Shown here piece after piece: positions 7,678 through 16,200 of a stretch of 64,000 nt of DNA. Below the pieces are notes generated by a model that was not told the DNA's origin, searched no databases, and saw only the letters and a program-made list of their open reading frames with translations. Every line of letters begins with the position of its first letter. The stretch's first letter is position 1. The position numbers and the translations under genes are program-made. Origin of the DNA: Actinomyces denticolens (GTDB lineage Bacteria; Actinomycetota; Actinomycetes; Actinomycetales; Actinomycetaceae); assembly GCF_002072185.1 (NCBI RefSeq), contig NZ_MVIW01000007.1:1-64000 (forward strand), written 5' to 3'.

Positions 7678-9468
7678 TCAGCGCAGGGCGCGGTTGACGG
7701 CGGAGATGATCGCCTTGAAGGATGCGGTCGTGATGGAGGGGTCGATGCCGACGCCCCACAGGACCTGGCCGTCCACCTCGCACTCGACGTAGGAGGCGGC
7801 GGTGGCGTCGCGGCCCTCGGACAGGGCGTGCTCGGCGTAGTCGAGGATGCGGATGGACACGCCGGTCTGCTCCAGGGCGGAGGTGAAGGCGTCCACGGGT
7901 CCGTTGCCGGAGGCGGTGAGCAGGCGCTTGTCCCCCCCATCGGTGAGAGTGACGGTGAGGATCGAGTCCTCATCATGGGTGGAGGTGAGCGTGGCGCCCT
8001 TGAGCTCGAAGCGGCCCCAGGCCGTCAGGTCCTCCAGTCCGTCGCGGTGGATGACGGCGTCGATGGGCAGGTACTCGTCGGCGAAGATGCGCCAGAGCAG
8101 CGTCGCGTCGACCTCGCCGCCGTAGGTGTCCGTGTGGCGCTGGATGATGCGGGAGAACTCGATCTGGAGACGGCGCGGCAGGTCGAGGTTGTGGCTGTTC
8201 TTGAGCAGGTAGGCGACCCCGCCCTTGCCGGACTGGGAGTTGACGCGCACGACCGCCTCGTAGGAGCGGCCGACGTCGTGCGGGTCGATCGGCAGGTAGG
8301 GCATGGACCAGGGCACTGCGATCTCGGCGGCATCGCCCTCCAGTCCCTCGGCGCGCCTGGCCTCGACGGCCTTGGCGCGCGCGGCGAAGCCCTTCTTGAT
8401 GGCGTCCTGGTGGGAGCCGGAGAAGGAGGTGTAGACGAGGTCCCCGGAATAGGGCGTGCGCGGGGGGACGTCCATCTGGGTGGAGCGCTCGACGACGCGG
8501 CGCACCTCATCGATGTCGGACAGGTCGAGCATGGGGTCGACGCCCTGGCTGAAGAGGTTGAGCGCCAGGGTGACGAGGTCGACGTTGCCGGTGCGCTCAC
8601 CGTGACCGAAGAGGCAGCCCTCGACGCGCTGACCGCCCGCGAGCAGGCCGAGCTCGGCGGCGGCCACGCCCGAGCCGCGGTCGTTGTGGTTGTGCAGGGA
8701 CAGGCAGACGTGCTCGCGGTGGGACAGGTGGCGGCTCACCCACTCGATCTGATCGGCGTAGACGTTGGGGGTGGCGCGCTCGACGGTGGCGGGCAGGTTG
8801 AGGATGATCTCGCGCTCCTCGCCCGGCTCCCAGGCGCCCATGACGGCCTCGCAGACCTCCAGGGTGTAGTCGCGCTCGGTGTCGACGAAGATCTCCGGGG
8901 AGTACTCGTAGCCGAAGATCGTGTCCTCGGTGAGGATCTTCTCGGCGCGGGCCATGACCATGCGGGTGCCGTCGACGGCGAGCTCGCGGATGTCGTCCTT
9001 GCCCATGCGGAAGACGACATCCCGGAAGAGCGGGGAGAGCGCGTTGTAGAGGTGGACGGTGGCGCGCGGGATGCCGACGCAGGCGTCCAGGGTGCGGTCG
9101 ATGAGGTCCTCGCGGGACTGGGTGAGGACGGAGATGGTGACGTCCTCGGGAATGGCGCCGTCGTCGACGAGGCTGCGCACGAAGTCGAAGTCGGTCTGGG
9201 AGGCGGCGGGGAAGCCGACCTCGATCTCCTTGAAGCCGATGCGCACGAGGAGGTCGAAGATGGCGCGCTTGGCCTCGGGCCCCATGGGCTCGATGAGGCT
9301 CTGGTTGCCGTCGCGCAGGTCGGTGGACAGCCAGCGGGGGGCGGCGGTGAGGCGCTTGGTGGGCCAGGTCCGGTCCGGCAGGTCTGCGACGACGGTGTCC
9401 TGGAAGGGGCGGTACTTGGCGAAGGGCATGCCGGAGGGCTGCTGGGGCGCGGGGAGTGCAGTGCGCAT
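7678..9468 (-). CDS. leuA: 2-isopropylmalate synthase
   Basis: This 596-residue enzyme condenses acetyl-CoA with 2-oxoisovalerate, the first committed step to leucine. It is the long actinobacterial form: DIA of the HMGL-like barrel begins with [18 protein letters not shown] (Arg/Asp metal-site motif), followed by [45 protein letters not shown] (His-x-His metal ligands) and [16 protein letters not shown]. The last ~110 residues form the leucine-binding regulatory domain, so feedback inhibition is expected. AGGAA precedes ATG 9468. It is preceded by a leader peptide and hairpins (see 9497-9692), so leucine probably controls expression too. Confidence 0.95.
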   Translation of the reverse strand: MRTALPAPQQPSGMPFAKYRPFQDTVVADLPDRTWPTKRLTAAPRWLSTDLRDGNQSLIEPMGPEAKRAIFDLLVRIGFKEIEVGFPAASQTDFDFVRSLVDDGAIPEDVTISVLTQSREDLIDRTLDACVGIPRATVHLYNALSPLFRDVVFRMGKDDIRELAVDGTRMVMARAEKILTEDTIFGYEYSPEIFVDTERDYTLEVCEAVMGAWEPGEEREIILNLPATVERATPNVYADQIEWVSRHLSHREHVCLSLHNHNDRGSGVAAAELGLLAGGQRVEGCLFGHGERTGNVDLVTLALNLFSQGVDPMLDLSDIDEVRRVVERSTQMDVPPRTPYSGDLVYTSFSGSHQDAIKKGFAARAKAVEARRAEGLEGDAAEIAVPWSMPYLPIDPHDVGRSYEAVVRVNSQSGKGGVAYLLKNSHNLDLPRRLQIEFSRIIQRHTDTYGGEVDATLLWRIFADEYLPIDAVIHRDGLEDLTAWGRFELKGATLTSTHDEDSILTVTLTDGGDKRLLTASGNGPVDAFTSALEQTGVSIRILDYAEHALSEGRDATAASYVECEVDGQVLWGVGIDPSITTASFKAIISAVNRALR

Positions 9469-9496
9469 GGTGGTGGTTCCTGTCAGTGGTGGCGAT

Positions 9497-9516
9497 CGGG
9501 CGCGGTTGGGCGCCCG
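9497..9516 (-). promoter_or_regulatory. Second hairpin in the leuA leader
   Basis: A 7-bp perfect stem (9497-9503 with 9510-9516, CGGGCGC/GCGCCCG, 6-nt loop) sits between the main attenuator hairpin and the leuA start. It may be a competing element of the leader. No U-run follows. Confidence 0.5.
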
Positions 9517-9534
9517 GCGGCTGGCAGCGCGGAT

Positions 9535-9575
9535 CGCCGCGGCGGGGTGCCGGCCTTTCAGGCCCCGCCGCGGCG
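9535..9575 (-). promoter_or_regulatory. Putative leucine attenuator hairpin
   Basis: A perfect 13-bp stem (9535-9547 with 9563-9575) closes a 15-nt loop that contains a smaller GGCC/GGCC stem. In the leuA transcript the 5' arm begins one codon after the three Leu codons of the leader peptide and contains the peptide's last codons. A ribosome stalled for leucyl-tRNA would cover the 5' arm and block the hairpin. The absence of a U-run leaves open whether it ends transcription or hides the leuA ribosome site. Confidence 0.7.
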
Positions 9576-9656
9576 GCTAAGCAGGAGGCCGTGGCCCGGG
9601 CATGCGACCCGGCGCACCCCTGGCATCCCTGCTGGCGTGGCTCGCTTCACTGACAT
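9558..9656 (-). CDS. leuL: leuA leader peptide (32 codons, three consecutive Leu)
   Basis: This short reading frame starts with ATG 9656 and stops with TGA at 9558-9560. Residues 24-26 are Leu (codons CTC CTG CTT at 9587-9579), followed by SRRGGA and the stop inside the attenuator hairpin. No ribosome site precedes the ATG; instead a TACGGT box ends 8 nt upstream, so the mRNA would start at or very near the ATG and be translated leaderless. An in-frame ATG at codon 11 is an alternative start. Leu-rich leader peptides before leuA are known in actinobacteria; assignment here rests on codons and hairpin geometry. Confidence 0.78.
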   Translation of the reverse strand: MSVKRATPAGMPGVRRVACPGHGLLLSRRGGA

Positions 9657-9663
9657 GGCCCCG

Positions 9664-9692
9664 ACCGTACTCCAAAGGCGACGCCCCGTCAG
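9664..9692 (-). promoter_or_regulatory. leuA operon promoter
   Basis: On the minus strand, CTGACG (-35, 9687-9692) and TACGGT (-10, 9664-9669) are separated by exactly 17 bp. The leader peptide ATG follows 7 nt after the -10 box. Confidence 0.75.
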
Positions 9693-9729
9693 GACGAACC
9701 ACACTCCGGACCCGTCGCCGCACCCCCTT

Positions 9730-9765
9730 CGCCGAGACCGGTCGAAAACGTCACCGAGACCGGCC
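9730..9765. repeat. 22-bp interspersed repeat, two cores (site 1)
   Basis: Two cores CGAGACCGG lie 22 bp apart (9733 and 9755) with the spacer CGAAAACGTCAC after the first. The same core and period recur at 56401-56454 and, inverted, at 58301-58376. Here the array lies between the divergent leu and ABC-transporter promoters. Confidence 0.85.
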
Positions 9766-9813
9766 CGCCGCTCACGCCCCTCCCGATCACCCTCCCCGCA
9801 ATCATCAGACTAC

Positions 9814-9843
9814 TTGCATGAAATGTAGTATTACTACTATATT
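9814..9843 (+). promoter_or_regulatory. Promoter with palindromic operator for the ABC-XRE operon
   Basis: TTGCAT (9814-9819) and TATATT (9838-9843) are 18 bp apart. The spacer holds the 13-bp palindrome GTAGTATTACTAC (9825-9837), directly abutting the -10 box, so a bound repressor would exclude RNA polymerase. The segment is strikingly AT-rich. The XRE regulator encoded at the end of this operon is the obvious candidate ligand. Confidence 0.72.
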
Positions 9844-9879
9844 CTGACGTAGACCTATCGATTGTTCGAGGAGACGCCG

Positions 9880-10728
9880 ATGAGCGCAGCCATCTCAGTG
9901 GAGGGCCTTGAGTTCTCCTACGGCGCGGGACCTGTCCTGCGCGGCATCGACCTGACGATCAGCGCCGGGGAGGTCGTCTGCCTGCTCGGCCCCAACGGCG
10001 TCGGCAAGACCACCCTCGTGGAGAACCTGCTCGGCTCGCTCGCCCCGGACGCCGGAACGGTCCGCGTCCTGGGCGCCGATCCCCGGCGGGTCGGCGCGCA
10101 CTTCTGGTCACGGGTGGGCCTGGTGCAGCAGAACTGGTCGGACCACGCCAAGTGGCGCGTCGCCGACCAGCTCGAGTGGATCCGCGCCATCCACGCCACC
10201 CAGTCCGGCGACCTGCTGACCGTCGAGGCGGTGCTCGACGCCGTCGGGCTGGCGGACAAGGCCAGGAGCAGGCTCTCCCACCTCTCCGGTGGGCAGCGGC
10301 GCTCGATCGACGTCGCCGCCGCCCTCATCGCCCGTCCCGAGGTCCTCATCCTCGATGAGCCGACCACCGGCCTGGACCCCGTCTCCAAGGCGCGCCTCCA
10401 CGACGTCATCCTCGACCGGGTCGACGACGCCGCGACCGTCCTCATGACGACCCATGACCTCGCCGAGGCGGAGCGGATCGCCTCCCGTGCGCTCATCATG
10501 AGCGAGGGCCGGATCCTGGCCGCCGGAACCGTCACCGAACTGCGCGAGAGCCTCACCCATGACGCCGAGGTCACCTGGACGCAGGACGGGCGTCGGCAAG
10601 TCCGCTCCACGCCATCCCCCGAGCGCTTCCTGGCCAGTACGGACCTGGCGGCCATCAGCGACCTCACCGTCACCCGCCCCACCCTCGAGGAGACCTATCT
10701 GGCCCTCGTGCGCAAGGAGGAGTCATGA
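9880..10728 (+). CDS. ABC transporter ATP-binding protein (exporter type)
   Basis: This 282-residue ATPase drives the ABC-2 permease encoded next. Walker A GPNGVGKTT is near residue 37, the signature LSGGQRRSIDVAAAL and Walker B VLILDEPTTGLDP follow; the D-loop and MTTHDLAEAERIA switch are intact. The C-terminal ~60 residues after LRESL are the usual extension of DrrA/CcmA-type ATPases. ATG 9880 is chosen over upstream TTG because AGGAG (9869-9873) is 6 nt before it. The stop overlaps the permease start (ATGA). Substrate unknown; related systems export drugs, bacteriocins or lipids. Confidence 0.88.
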   Translation: MSAAISVEGLEFSYGAGPVLRGIDLTISAGEVVCLLGPNGVGKTTLVENLLGSLAPDAGTVRVLGADPRRVGAHFWSRVGLVQQNWSDHAKWRVADQLEWIRAIHATQSGDLLTVEAVLDAVGLADKARSRLSHLSGGQRRSIDVAAALIARPEVLILDEPTTGLDPVSKARLHDVILDRVDDAATVLMTTHDLAEAERIASRALIMSEGRILAAGTVTELRESLTHDAEVTWTQDGRRQVRSTPSPERFLASTDLAAISDLTVTRPTLEETYLALVRKEES

Positions 10729-11561
10729 CCACCCCACTCGCCATCGCCCGCGCCGTGGGGCGCCAGATCGTCGGCGATCTCCGCCCCGTCATCCTGGGCA
10801 GCGGGATCTTCTCCGCGCTCGGCTCTGCGGCGGTCTTCGTGATCGCCGGCGCGGTCAGCACCAACCCGTTCGAGGACACCTCGATCGCCTTCGGCGCCAT
10901 GATGATGGCCGGGGCCGTGGGCGCCATCAGCGGATTCATCCCCCTGCAGATCGCTGCCGAGACATACAACGACCGGGTCGGCGGTGCTCTGGTGAGGGTG
11001 AGGATCCTCCCCCACGGCCCACTGGTGTGGTCCCTGGGAAAGCTGGCGACCTCCCTGATACAGACGCTCCTCATCCAGGGTACGATCCTGATCGGCGCGC
11101 TCCTGGCGGTGCGCTCCCTGCCGATCGGCCCGTCCCAGGTCGTCGTCTCCCTGCCTCTCATCCTGCTCGCCTCGGCCGCCTCCGCGCCCCTGGGGTTCGT
11201 GGCGGCCGCCGCCTCACGGGGCATGTACTCCATGCTGCTCGTCTTCCTCGGGATATCGGCGCTCGTGCTCACCGGCGGCTTCCTCTACCCCCTGCCGGCC
11301 ATGCCCACCTGGCTGCAGGCCGTCCAGCAGGCCCTCCCCACCTATTGGGCGGGGCACCTGAGCCGGTGGGCGCTCGTGGGCGATCCCGCTTGGGAGATCG
11401 GCGGCACCTTCCACCCGCTGCTGGCAGTAGGCGTGCTCGTGGGGTGGATGGTCATCGGCTTCGCCTGCGCACCCTTGATCGTGCGCCACTCCTTCCGCAA
11501 GGAGACCATCGGTAACCTTGCCCGCATGCAGTCCAAGCTCCGCTCCCAGTCAGGCCTGTGA
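10725..11561 (+). CDS. ABC-2 type transporter permease
   Basis: This 278-residue membrane protein has about six hydrophobic segments (for example ILGSGIFSALGSAAVFVIAG and SMLLVFLGISALVLTGGFLY) and the late ABC-2 signature GGFLYPLPAMPTWLQAVQQALPTYW. It partners the preceding ATPase, whose stop overlaps its ATG. Its own stop overlaps the next ATG by one base (TGATG). A translationally coupled ATPase-permease-regulator trio is a common layout for self-regulated exporters. Substrate cannot be inferred. Confidence 0.85.
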   Translation: MTTPLAIARAVGRQIVGDLRPVILGSGIFSALGSAAVFVIAGAVSTNPFEDTSIAFGAMMMAGAVGAISGFIPLQIAAETYNDRVGGALVRVRILPHGPLVWSLGKLATSLIQTLLIQGTILIGALLAVRSLPIGPSQVVVSLPLILLASAASAPLGFVAAAASRGMYSMLLVFLGISALVLTGGFLYPLPAMPTWLQAVQQALPTYWAGHLSRWALVGDPAWEIGGTFHPLLAVGVLVGWMVIGFACAPLIVRHSFRKETIGNLARMQSKLRSQSGL

Positions 11562-11785
11562 TGAGCGACGAGTCCGTCCACAACCGGATCGCCCTGCTGC
11601 GCACCGACCGGAGGATTTCCCGCCGGGACCTCGCCGAGGCGCTGGGGGTCCACTACCAGACGGTCGGTTACCTGGAGCGCGGCGAGTACGCCCCGTCCCT
11701 TCACCTGGCGCTGCGCATCGCCCGCTACTTCGATGTCCCCGTGGAATCGGTCTTCTCCCTGGAGGAGTTCCCCCCGCTGACGTGA
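11561..11785 (+). CDS. XRE-family transcriptional regulator
   Basis: This 74-residue protein is a stand-alone HTH_3 domain: NRIALLRTDRRISRRDLAEALGVHYQTVGYLERGEYAPSLHLALRIA is the five-helix Cro/CI fold, ending FDVPVESVFSLEEFP as in many small XRE regulators. It starts at ATG 11561, coupled to the permease stop; GTG 11558 is an in-frame alternative. It probably controls its own operon through the palindrome at 9825-9837. No ligand domain is present, so the signal may be the protein's own level or a partner. Confidence 0.88.
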   Translation: MSDESVHNRIALLRTDRRISRRDLAEALGVHYQTVGYLERGEYAPSLHLALRIARYFDVPVESVFSLEEFPPLT

Positions 11786-11818
11786 CACGCGGCGATCCGC
11801 ACTCCGCCGCGCGCTCTT

Positions 11819-11964
11819 GCGCCCTCGTGCCCCAGAAACCGTCTCGGCCCGGCCTTGCGCCCTCGAACTGCGAGGATGAGGGCGCAAGGCCGGGCCGAGA
11901 CCGCAAGAGCGGACCGAGACCGCACGGCCGGGGTCAGGCCGCAAGGCCGGGGCGAGACCGCTCA
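11819..11964. repeat. 146-bp perfect direct repeat, copy 1
   Basis: By eye this segment is identical base for base to 13124-13269. It contains a 24-bp perfect inverted repeat (11841-11864 with 11878-11901, 13-nt loop) and several CGAGACCG words. Its right edge is the stop codon of the acyltransferase gene, so it lies where a 3' terminator would. Copy 2 has the same relation to putA. Confidence 0.95.
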
Positions 11965-13047
11965 TGCCAGGCGAGCGTCGCCCCAATGCCGCATGCGCCG
12001 TTCCAGCGGGTGCTCGATGAATCGGTACAGCGCCCAGGCCAGGACGAGCGCCACCGCGAGCACCGGCGGATACCACATGAGACTCCCAGCGCTCTGGGGC
12101 TGAAGCCCGACGACGCCGCGAACCGCATACATGGCGGTGGCGTGGACGAGGTAGAAGGCGAAGGACCAGGTCCCCAGCCTCACCGCGAGCCGATGGCGGA
12201 GCCAGGAGCGTCCCTGGGCCAGGTCGCGGTTCGCGATGCCGAGGATGAGCAGGGCGAACAGGACGGCGAGGACCTGCAGCTCGAACCGCTGCGCGGTAAC
12301 CGACCAGGCGTCTGCCCACCTGTAGTGACGTGATAGGACGCACCAGCCGACGAAGGCGATGGTCGTGCTGTAGCCCATCCATGGGCGGGCCCACCGGCCG
12401 ACGCCGAGCTGCACGAGCCGGGCCATTACCATTCCCAGGGCGAACTCCCCCAGCCTCGCGACCGGTGGCGGCAGGCGCGCGGGCCAGCTCGCCGGGGCAT
12501 GAAGAGCCGCCGCCCGATGCGCCATGATGAGCACGACGACGCTCACGAGCAGGACGAGGACCCCTGGCTCGCGCATCCGCCTCAGCCCTCGGTGCGCCCA
12601 GGGATGCAGGAGGTAGAAGAACGCCTCAACGCCGAGGGTCCAGGCCGCCGGATTACCGGAGAAGAGGATGATGGGATCGTTGGACCAGCTCTGCAGCAGC
12701 ATCAGTGACAGGAGCAGGGGCGCCGCGGCGAGTTCCTTGACCCAGGGCTGACCGGGATCAGGCGCCTGGGAGTAGAACACCGGGATGGCCAGCAGGAGCG
12801 CGGCGACGTGAGCGGGGTGGATGCGGGCGAAGCGCCGCCAGTAGAAGTTGCGCGCCGTGGTGCCGGACTGGCCCGCGGACCAGGTGAGCACGAAGCCGGA
12901 CAGGACGAAGAAGAAGGCGACGCCGTGGTTGCCGAAGCGGGCGACCTCGCCGAGCAGCGGCACAGGGGCCAGATTCCTCATGTGGTAGAGGAAGACGGCG
13001 AAGGCCGCCCACCACCGCAGGCCTGTGAGGGAATCCAGGCGCCTCAT
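11962..13047 (-). CDS. Membrane acyltransferase (acyltransferase 3 / OafA-like)
   Basis: This 361-residue integral membrane protein is of the acyltransferase-3 family that O-acylates sugars or wall polymers. The N-terminus RRLDSLTGLRWWAAFAVFLYHMRN carries the hallmark R and H in the first span; ARNFYWRRFARIHPAHVAALLL and HGVAFFFVLSGFVLTW are further family blocks, and about ten hydrophobic spans follow. ATG 13047 is chosen because homology starts there, although the ribosome site is weak. The gene and its 3' element are precisely bracketed by two 146-bp repeats, suggesting insertion or duplication. The acceptor is unknown. Confidence 0.88.
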   Translation of the reverse strand: MRRLDSLTGLRWWAAFAVFLYHMRNLAPVPLLGEVARFGNHGVAFFFVLSGFVLTWSAGQSGTTARNFYWRRFARIHPAHVAALLLAIPVFYSQAPDPGQPWVKELAAAPLLLSLMLLQSWSNDPIILFSGNPAAWTLGVEAFFYLLHPWAHRGLRRMREPGVLVLLVSVVVLIMAHRAAALHAPASWPARLPPPVARLGEFALGMVMARLVQLGVGRWARPWMGYSTTIAFVGWCVLSRHYRWADAWSVTAQRFELQVLAVLFALLILGIANRDLAQGRSWLRHRLAVRLGTWSFAFYLVHATAMYAVRGVVGLQPQSAGSLMWYPPVLAVALVLAWALYRFIEHPLERRMRHWGDARLA

Positions 13048-13123
13048 GGCAGGCAGACCGGGATGGGCGGATATGTTCTCGGGGAGAAGAGCATGGCCAG
13101 ACGATACATGCGCGCTGCCTCCC

Positions 13124-13269
13124 GCGCCCTCGTGCCCCAGAAACCGTCTCGGCCCGGCCTTGCGCCCTCGAACTGCGAGGATGAGGGCGCAAGGCCGGGC
13201 CGAGACCGCAAGAGCGGACCGAGACCGCACGGCCGGGGTCAGGCCGCAAGGCCGGGGCGAGACCGCTCA
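13124..13269. repeat. 146-bp perfect direct repeat, copy 2
   Basis: This is the second copy of 11819-11964, offset by 1305 bp. Its right edge coincides with the putA stop codon. The internal 24-bp inverted repeat is at 13146-13169 and 13183-13206. It could act as the putA terminator and lies between putA and the downstream acyltransferase gene. Confidence 0.95.
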
Positions 13270-16200
13270 GATCAGGTCGGCGGCGAGGTCGAGGGGTGTG
13301 CCGAAGCGGTGGTTGGTGATCGCGATGGACTGCTCGCGGAGGAAGGGCAGGAGCTCGGTGTGCGGGCAGGGGGTGACCGCCCCCGTGTAGAGGGCGACAT
13401 CGGGGCTGCCGATGGTCAGCGACGTCGCCTCCTCCCAGACGGAGGCCTCGGGAACGCCGCGCGGAGCGAGGATCCGCACGCGCGCGCCCAGGGAGTCCGA
13501 GGTGCCCAGGTCCGCCAGGCGGGCGCTCCACACGCCCTCGGGCTCCAATTCCACGCGCACGCCCGCCGCCTGGGCGGCGGCGGTCAGGGCCGTCTGCAGC
13601 GGCGCCTCCACGGAGAGCTCCACGTCGGCGCCCGCGAGCACGCCCGCGGCGAGGACGCGCACGAGGTCGACCGTCTCCACGCCGAGCACGGAGCGCACGA
13701 TGACGGGGGTCGGCCGGTAGCGCAGGATATTGCGCTCGCAGGCCAGCCCCGTGGCATCGAGCGCCCGGCCGTAGCGCTCCTGCCAGGCGGCGGCGTCGGC
13801 GGCGAGGGCACGGCGCAGCCAGGCGGCGTCGGCGCGGACGAGCTCGTGGCGCACGGCCTCGAAGAGCCCCGTGACGCGCTCGTCGACGTCGGCCAGTGAG
13901 CCGCTCCCGACCTCCGCCTCGGCGCTCTCCTCCGGGCGGACCTCCCCCAGGCCGAGCAGGTAGGAGGGACCGCCGGCCTTCGTGGTGGCGCCGATGGCGG
14001 AGCGCTTCCAGCCGCCGAAGGGCTGGCGGCGCACGATGGCGCCGGTGATGCCGCGGTTGACGTAGAGGTTGCCAGCCTCGATTCCGTCGAGCCACTGGGC
14101 GAGCTCGGCGGGGTCGAGGGTCTGCAGCCCGGAGGTCAGCCCGTAGTCGACGGCGTTGACCACCTCGATCGCCTCTGCGAGCGTGTCCACCCGCATGATG
14201 CCGATGACCGGCGCGAAGTACTCGGTGAGGTGGTACTCGCTGCCGGGGGCCACTCCGGCGCGGATGCCGGGGCGCCACAGGCCCCCGCCCAGGTGCTTGG
14301 GGGCGAGCACCCAGTGCTCCCCGTCCCCCAGGGCGGTCAGCCCCCGCTGCGCCTTGGGGTCGTCCGGGACGACGATGGGCCCCACCTGGGAGTCCAGGTG
14401 CTCCGGCCCCTTGACCCGCAGGGAGGCGGTGGCGTCCACGAGCTGGCGGGCGATGCGCTCGGACCGGCCCGCCGAGCCGACGAGCACGAGGAGGGAGGCG
14501 GCCGAGCACTTCTGGCCGGCGTGCCCGAAGGCCGAGGCGACGGCGTCGCGCACGGCGAGGTCGGGATCGGCCGAGGGGGTGATGATGATGGCGTTCTTGC
14601 CGCTGGTCTCCCCCAGGAGGCGCATGGAGGGCTTCCAGGAGCGGAAGAGGCGGGCGGTGTCGTAGGAGCCGGTGAGGATGACGCGCTCGACGCCCTCATG
14701 GGTGACGAGACGCTGGGAGACGTCGCCGTCGTCGATGGGGGCGAGCATGAGGACGTCCTGCGGCACCCCGGCGGCGTGGAGTGCTCGCACGATCTCTGCG
14801 CCGCAGCGTCGGGCGGGCGGGGCGGGCTTGAGGACGACGGCGCTGCCCACGGCCAGGGCGGCAACGACTCCCCCGGTGGGGATGGCCAGTGGGAAGTTCC
14901 AGGGCGAGGCGACGACGCTCACCCGCGCGGGGGTGAAGCGGGCGCCGGTGAGGCAGCCGGGATCGGCCAGCTCCAGGGCCATCCGCGCGTAGTGGCGGCA
15001 GAAGTCGATGGCCTCGCTGACCTCGGGGTCGGACTGGTCGATGGTCTTGCCGGTCTCGGCGGCGGCCACTTCGATGAGCTCGGCCCGGCGGGAGGCGAGG
15101 ATGTCCCCGGCGTGGTCGATGATGGCGGCGCGCTCGGCGGCGGGCCGGGCCGCCCAGGCCCTCTGCGCGCTCGTGAGCCCGGCGATGGCGCTGTCCACGT
15201 CCTCGATGGTGGCCAAGAGGGCCTCGCCGGCGCGCACGTCGTCGATGCCGCGCTTCGAGCCGGGGATGGCGGCGGCGATGCGGCGCGCCCATTCGCGGTT
15301 GGCGGGCAGGGCCGGGTCGGAGTCCGGGGTTGGGGCGTACTCGGGCAGGGGCCCCGGGGCGGGCGGCCCGGGAACGGGGGCTCCCTGCTCGGCAAGGCGG
15401 TTCTGGGCTCGGCGGGGCGTCGGCACGGGGGCGTCGGGGTCGAGGTCGGCGAGGGCGTCGAGGAAGCGCTGCTGCTCGCGGGCGAAGACAGCGGGGTCGG
15501 AGGCGAGGTCGAAGACTCCCGACATGAAGTTCTCGGGGGCGGCGTTCTCCTCGAGGCGGCGCACGAGGTAGGAGATGGCGACGTCGAACTCGCCGGGGTC
15601 CACCACGGGCACGTACAGGAGGAGCTGGCCGACATCGCGGCGCACGACCTCGGCGATGCCGGTGGCCATGCCGGAGAGCATCTCGAACTCGACGTCGTCC
15701 TGGACGCCGCGGGCGGAGCGCAGTTCGTAGGCGAAGGCGATGTCGAAGAGGTTCTGGCCGGCCACGCCCAGGCGGATGTTGGCCAGGCGCTCCGGCGTCA
15801 TGGCCCACTGAAGCATCCGCTTGTAGTGGGTGTCGGTGGCCTGCTTGCTGGGCCAGGTGACCGGCTCCCAGCCGTGGATCTCGGCGTCGACGCGCTCCAT
15901 GGACAGGTTGGCGCCCTTGACGATGCGGACCTTGATCCTGCTTCCGCCGGAGGAGACGCGGGCGGCGGCCCATTCCTGGAGGCGCTCCATGGCGGCCAGG
16001 GAGTCGGGCAGGTAGGCCTGCAGGACGATGCCCGCCTCGTAGTCGCGCAGGTCGGGCTGGTCGAGGATGGCGGTGAAGACCTCGATGGTCAGGTCGAGGT
16101 CCTTGTAGTCCTCCATGTCGAGGTTGAGGAAGGTGCCGTGGTCGCGGGCGGTGCGGTACAGGGGCGTGAGGGCCTTCACGCCGTGGGCGACGACCTCCTC

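Noticed and set aside
7828-9828. A 666-codon frame antisense to leuA, and similar long antisense frames over putA, lepA and the trp genes
   Set aside because: These mirror the third-position GC of the real genes on the other strand and show no family motifs.
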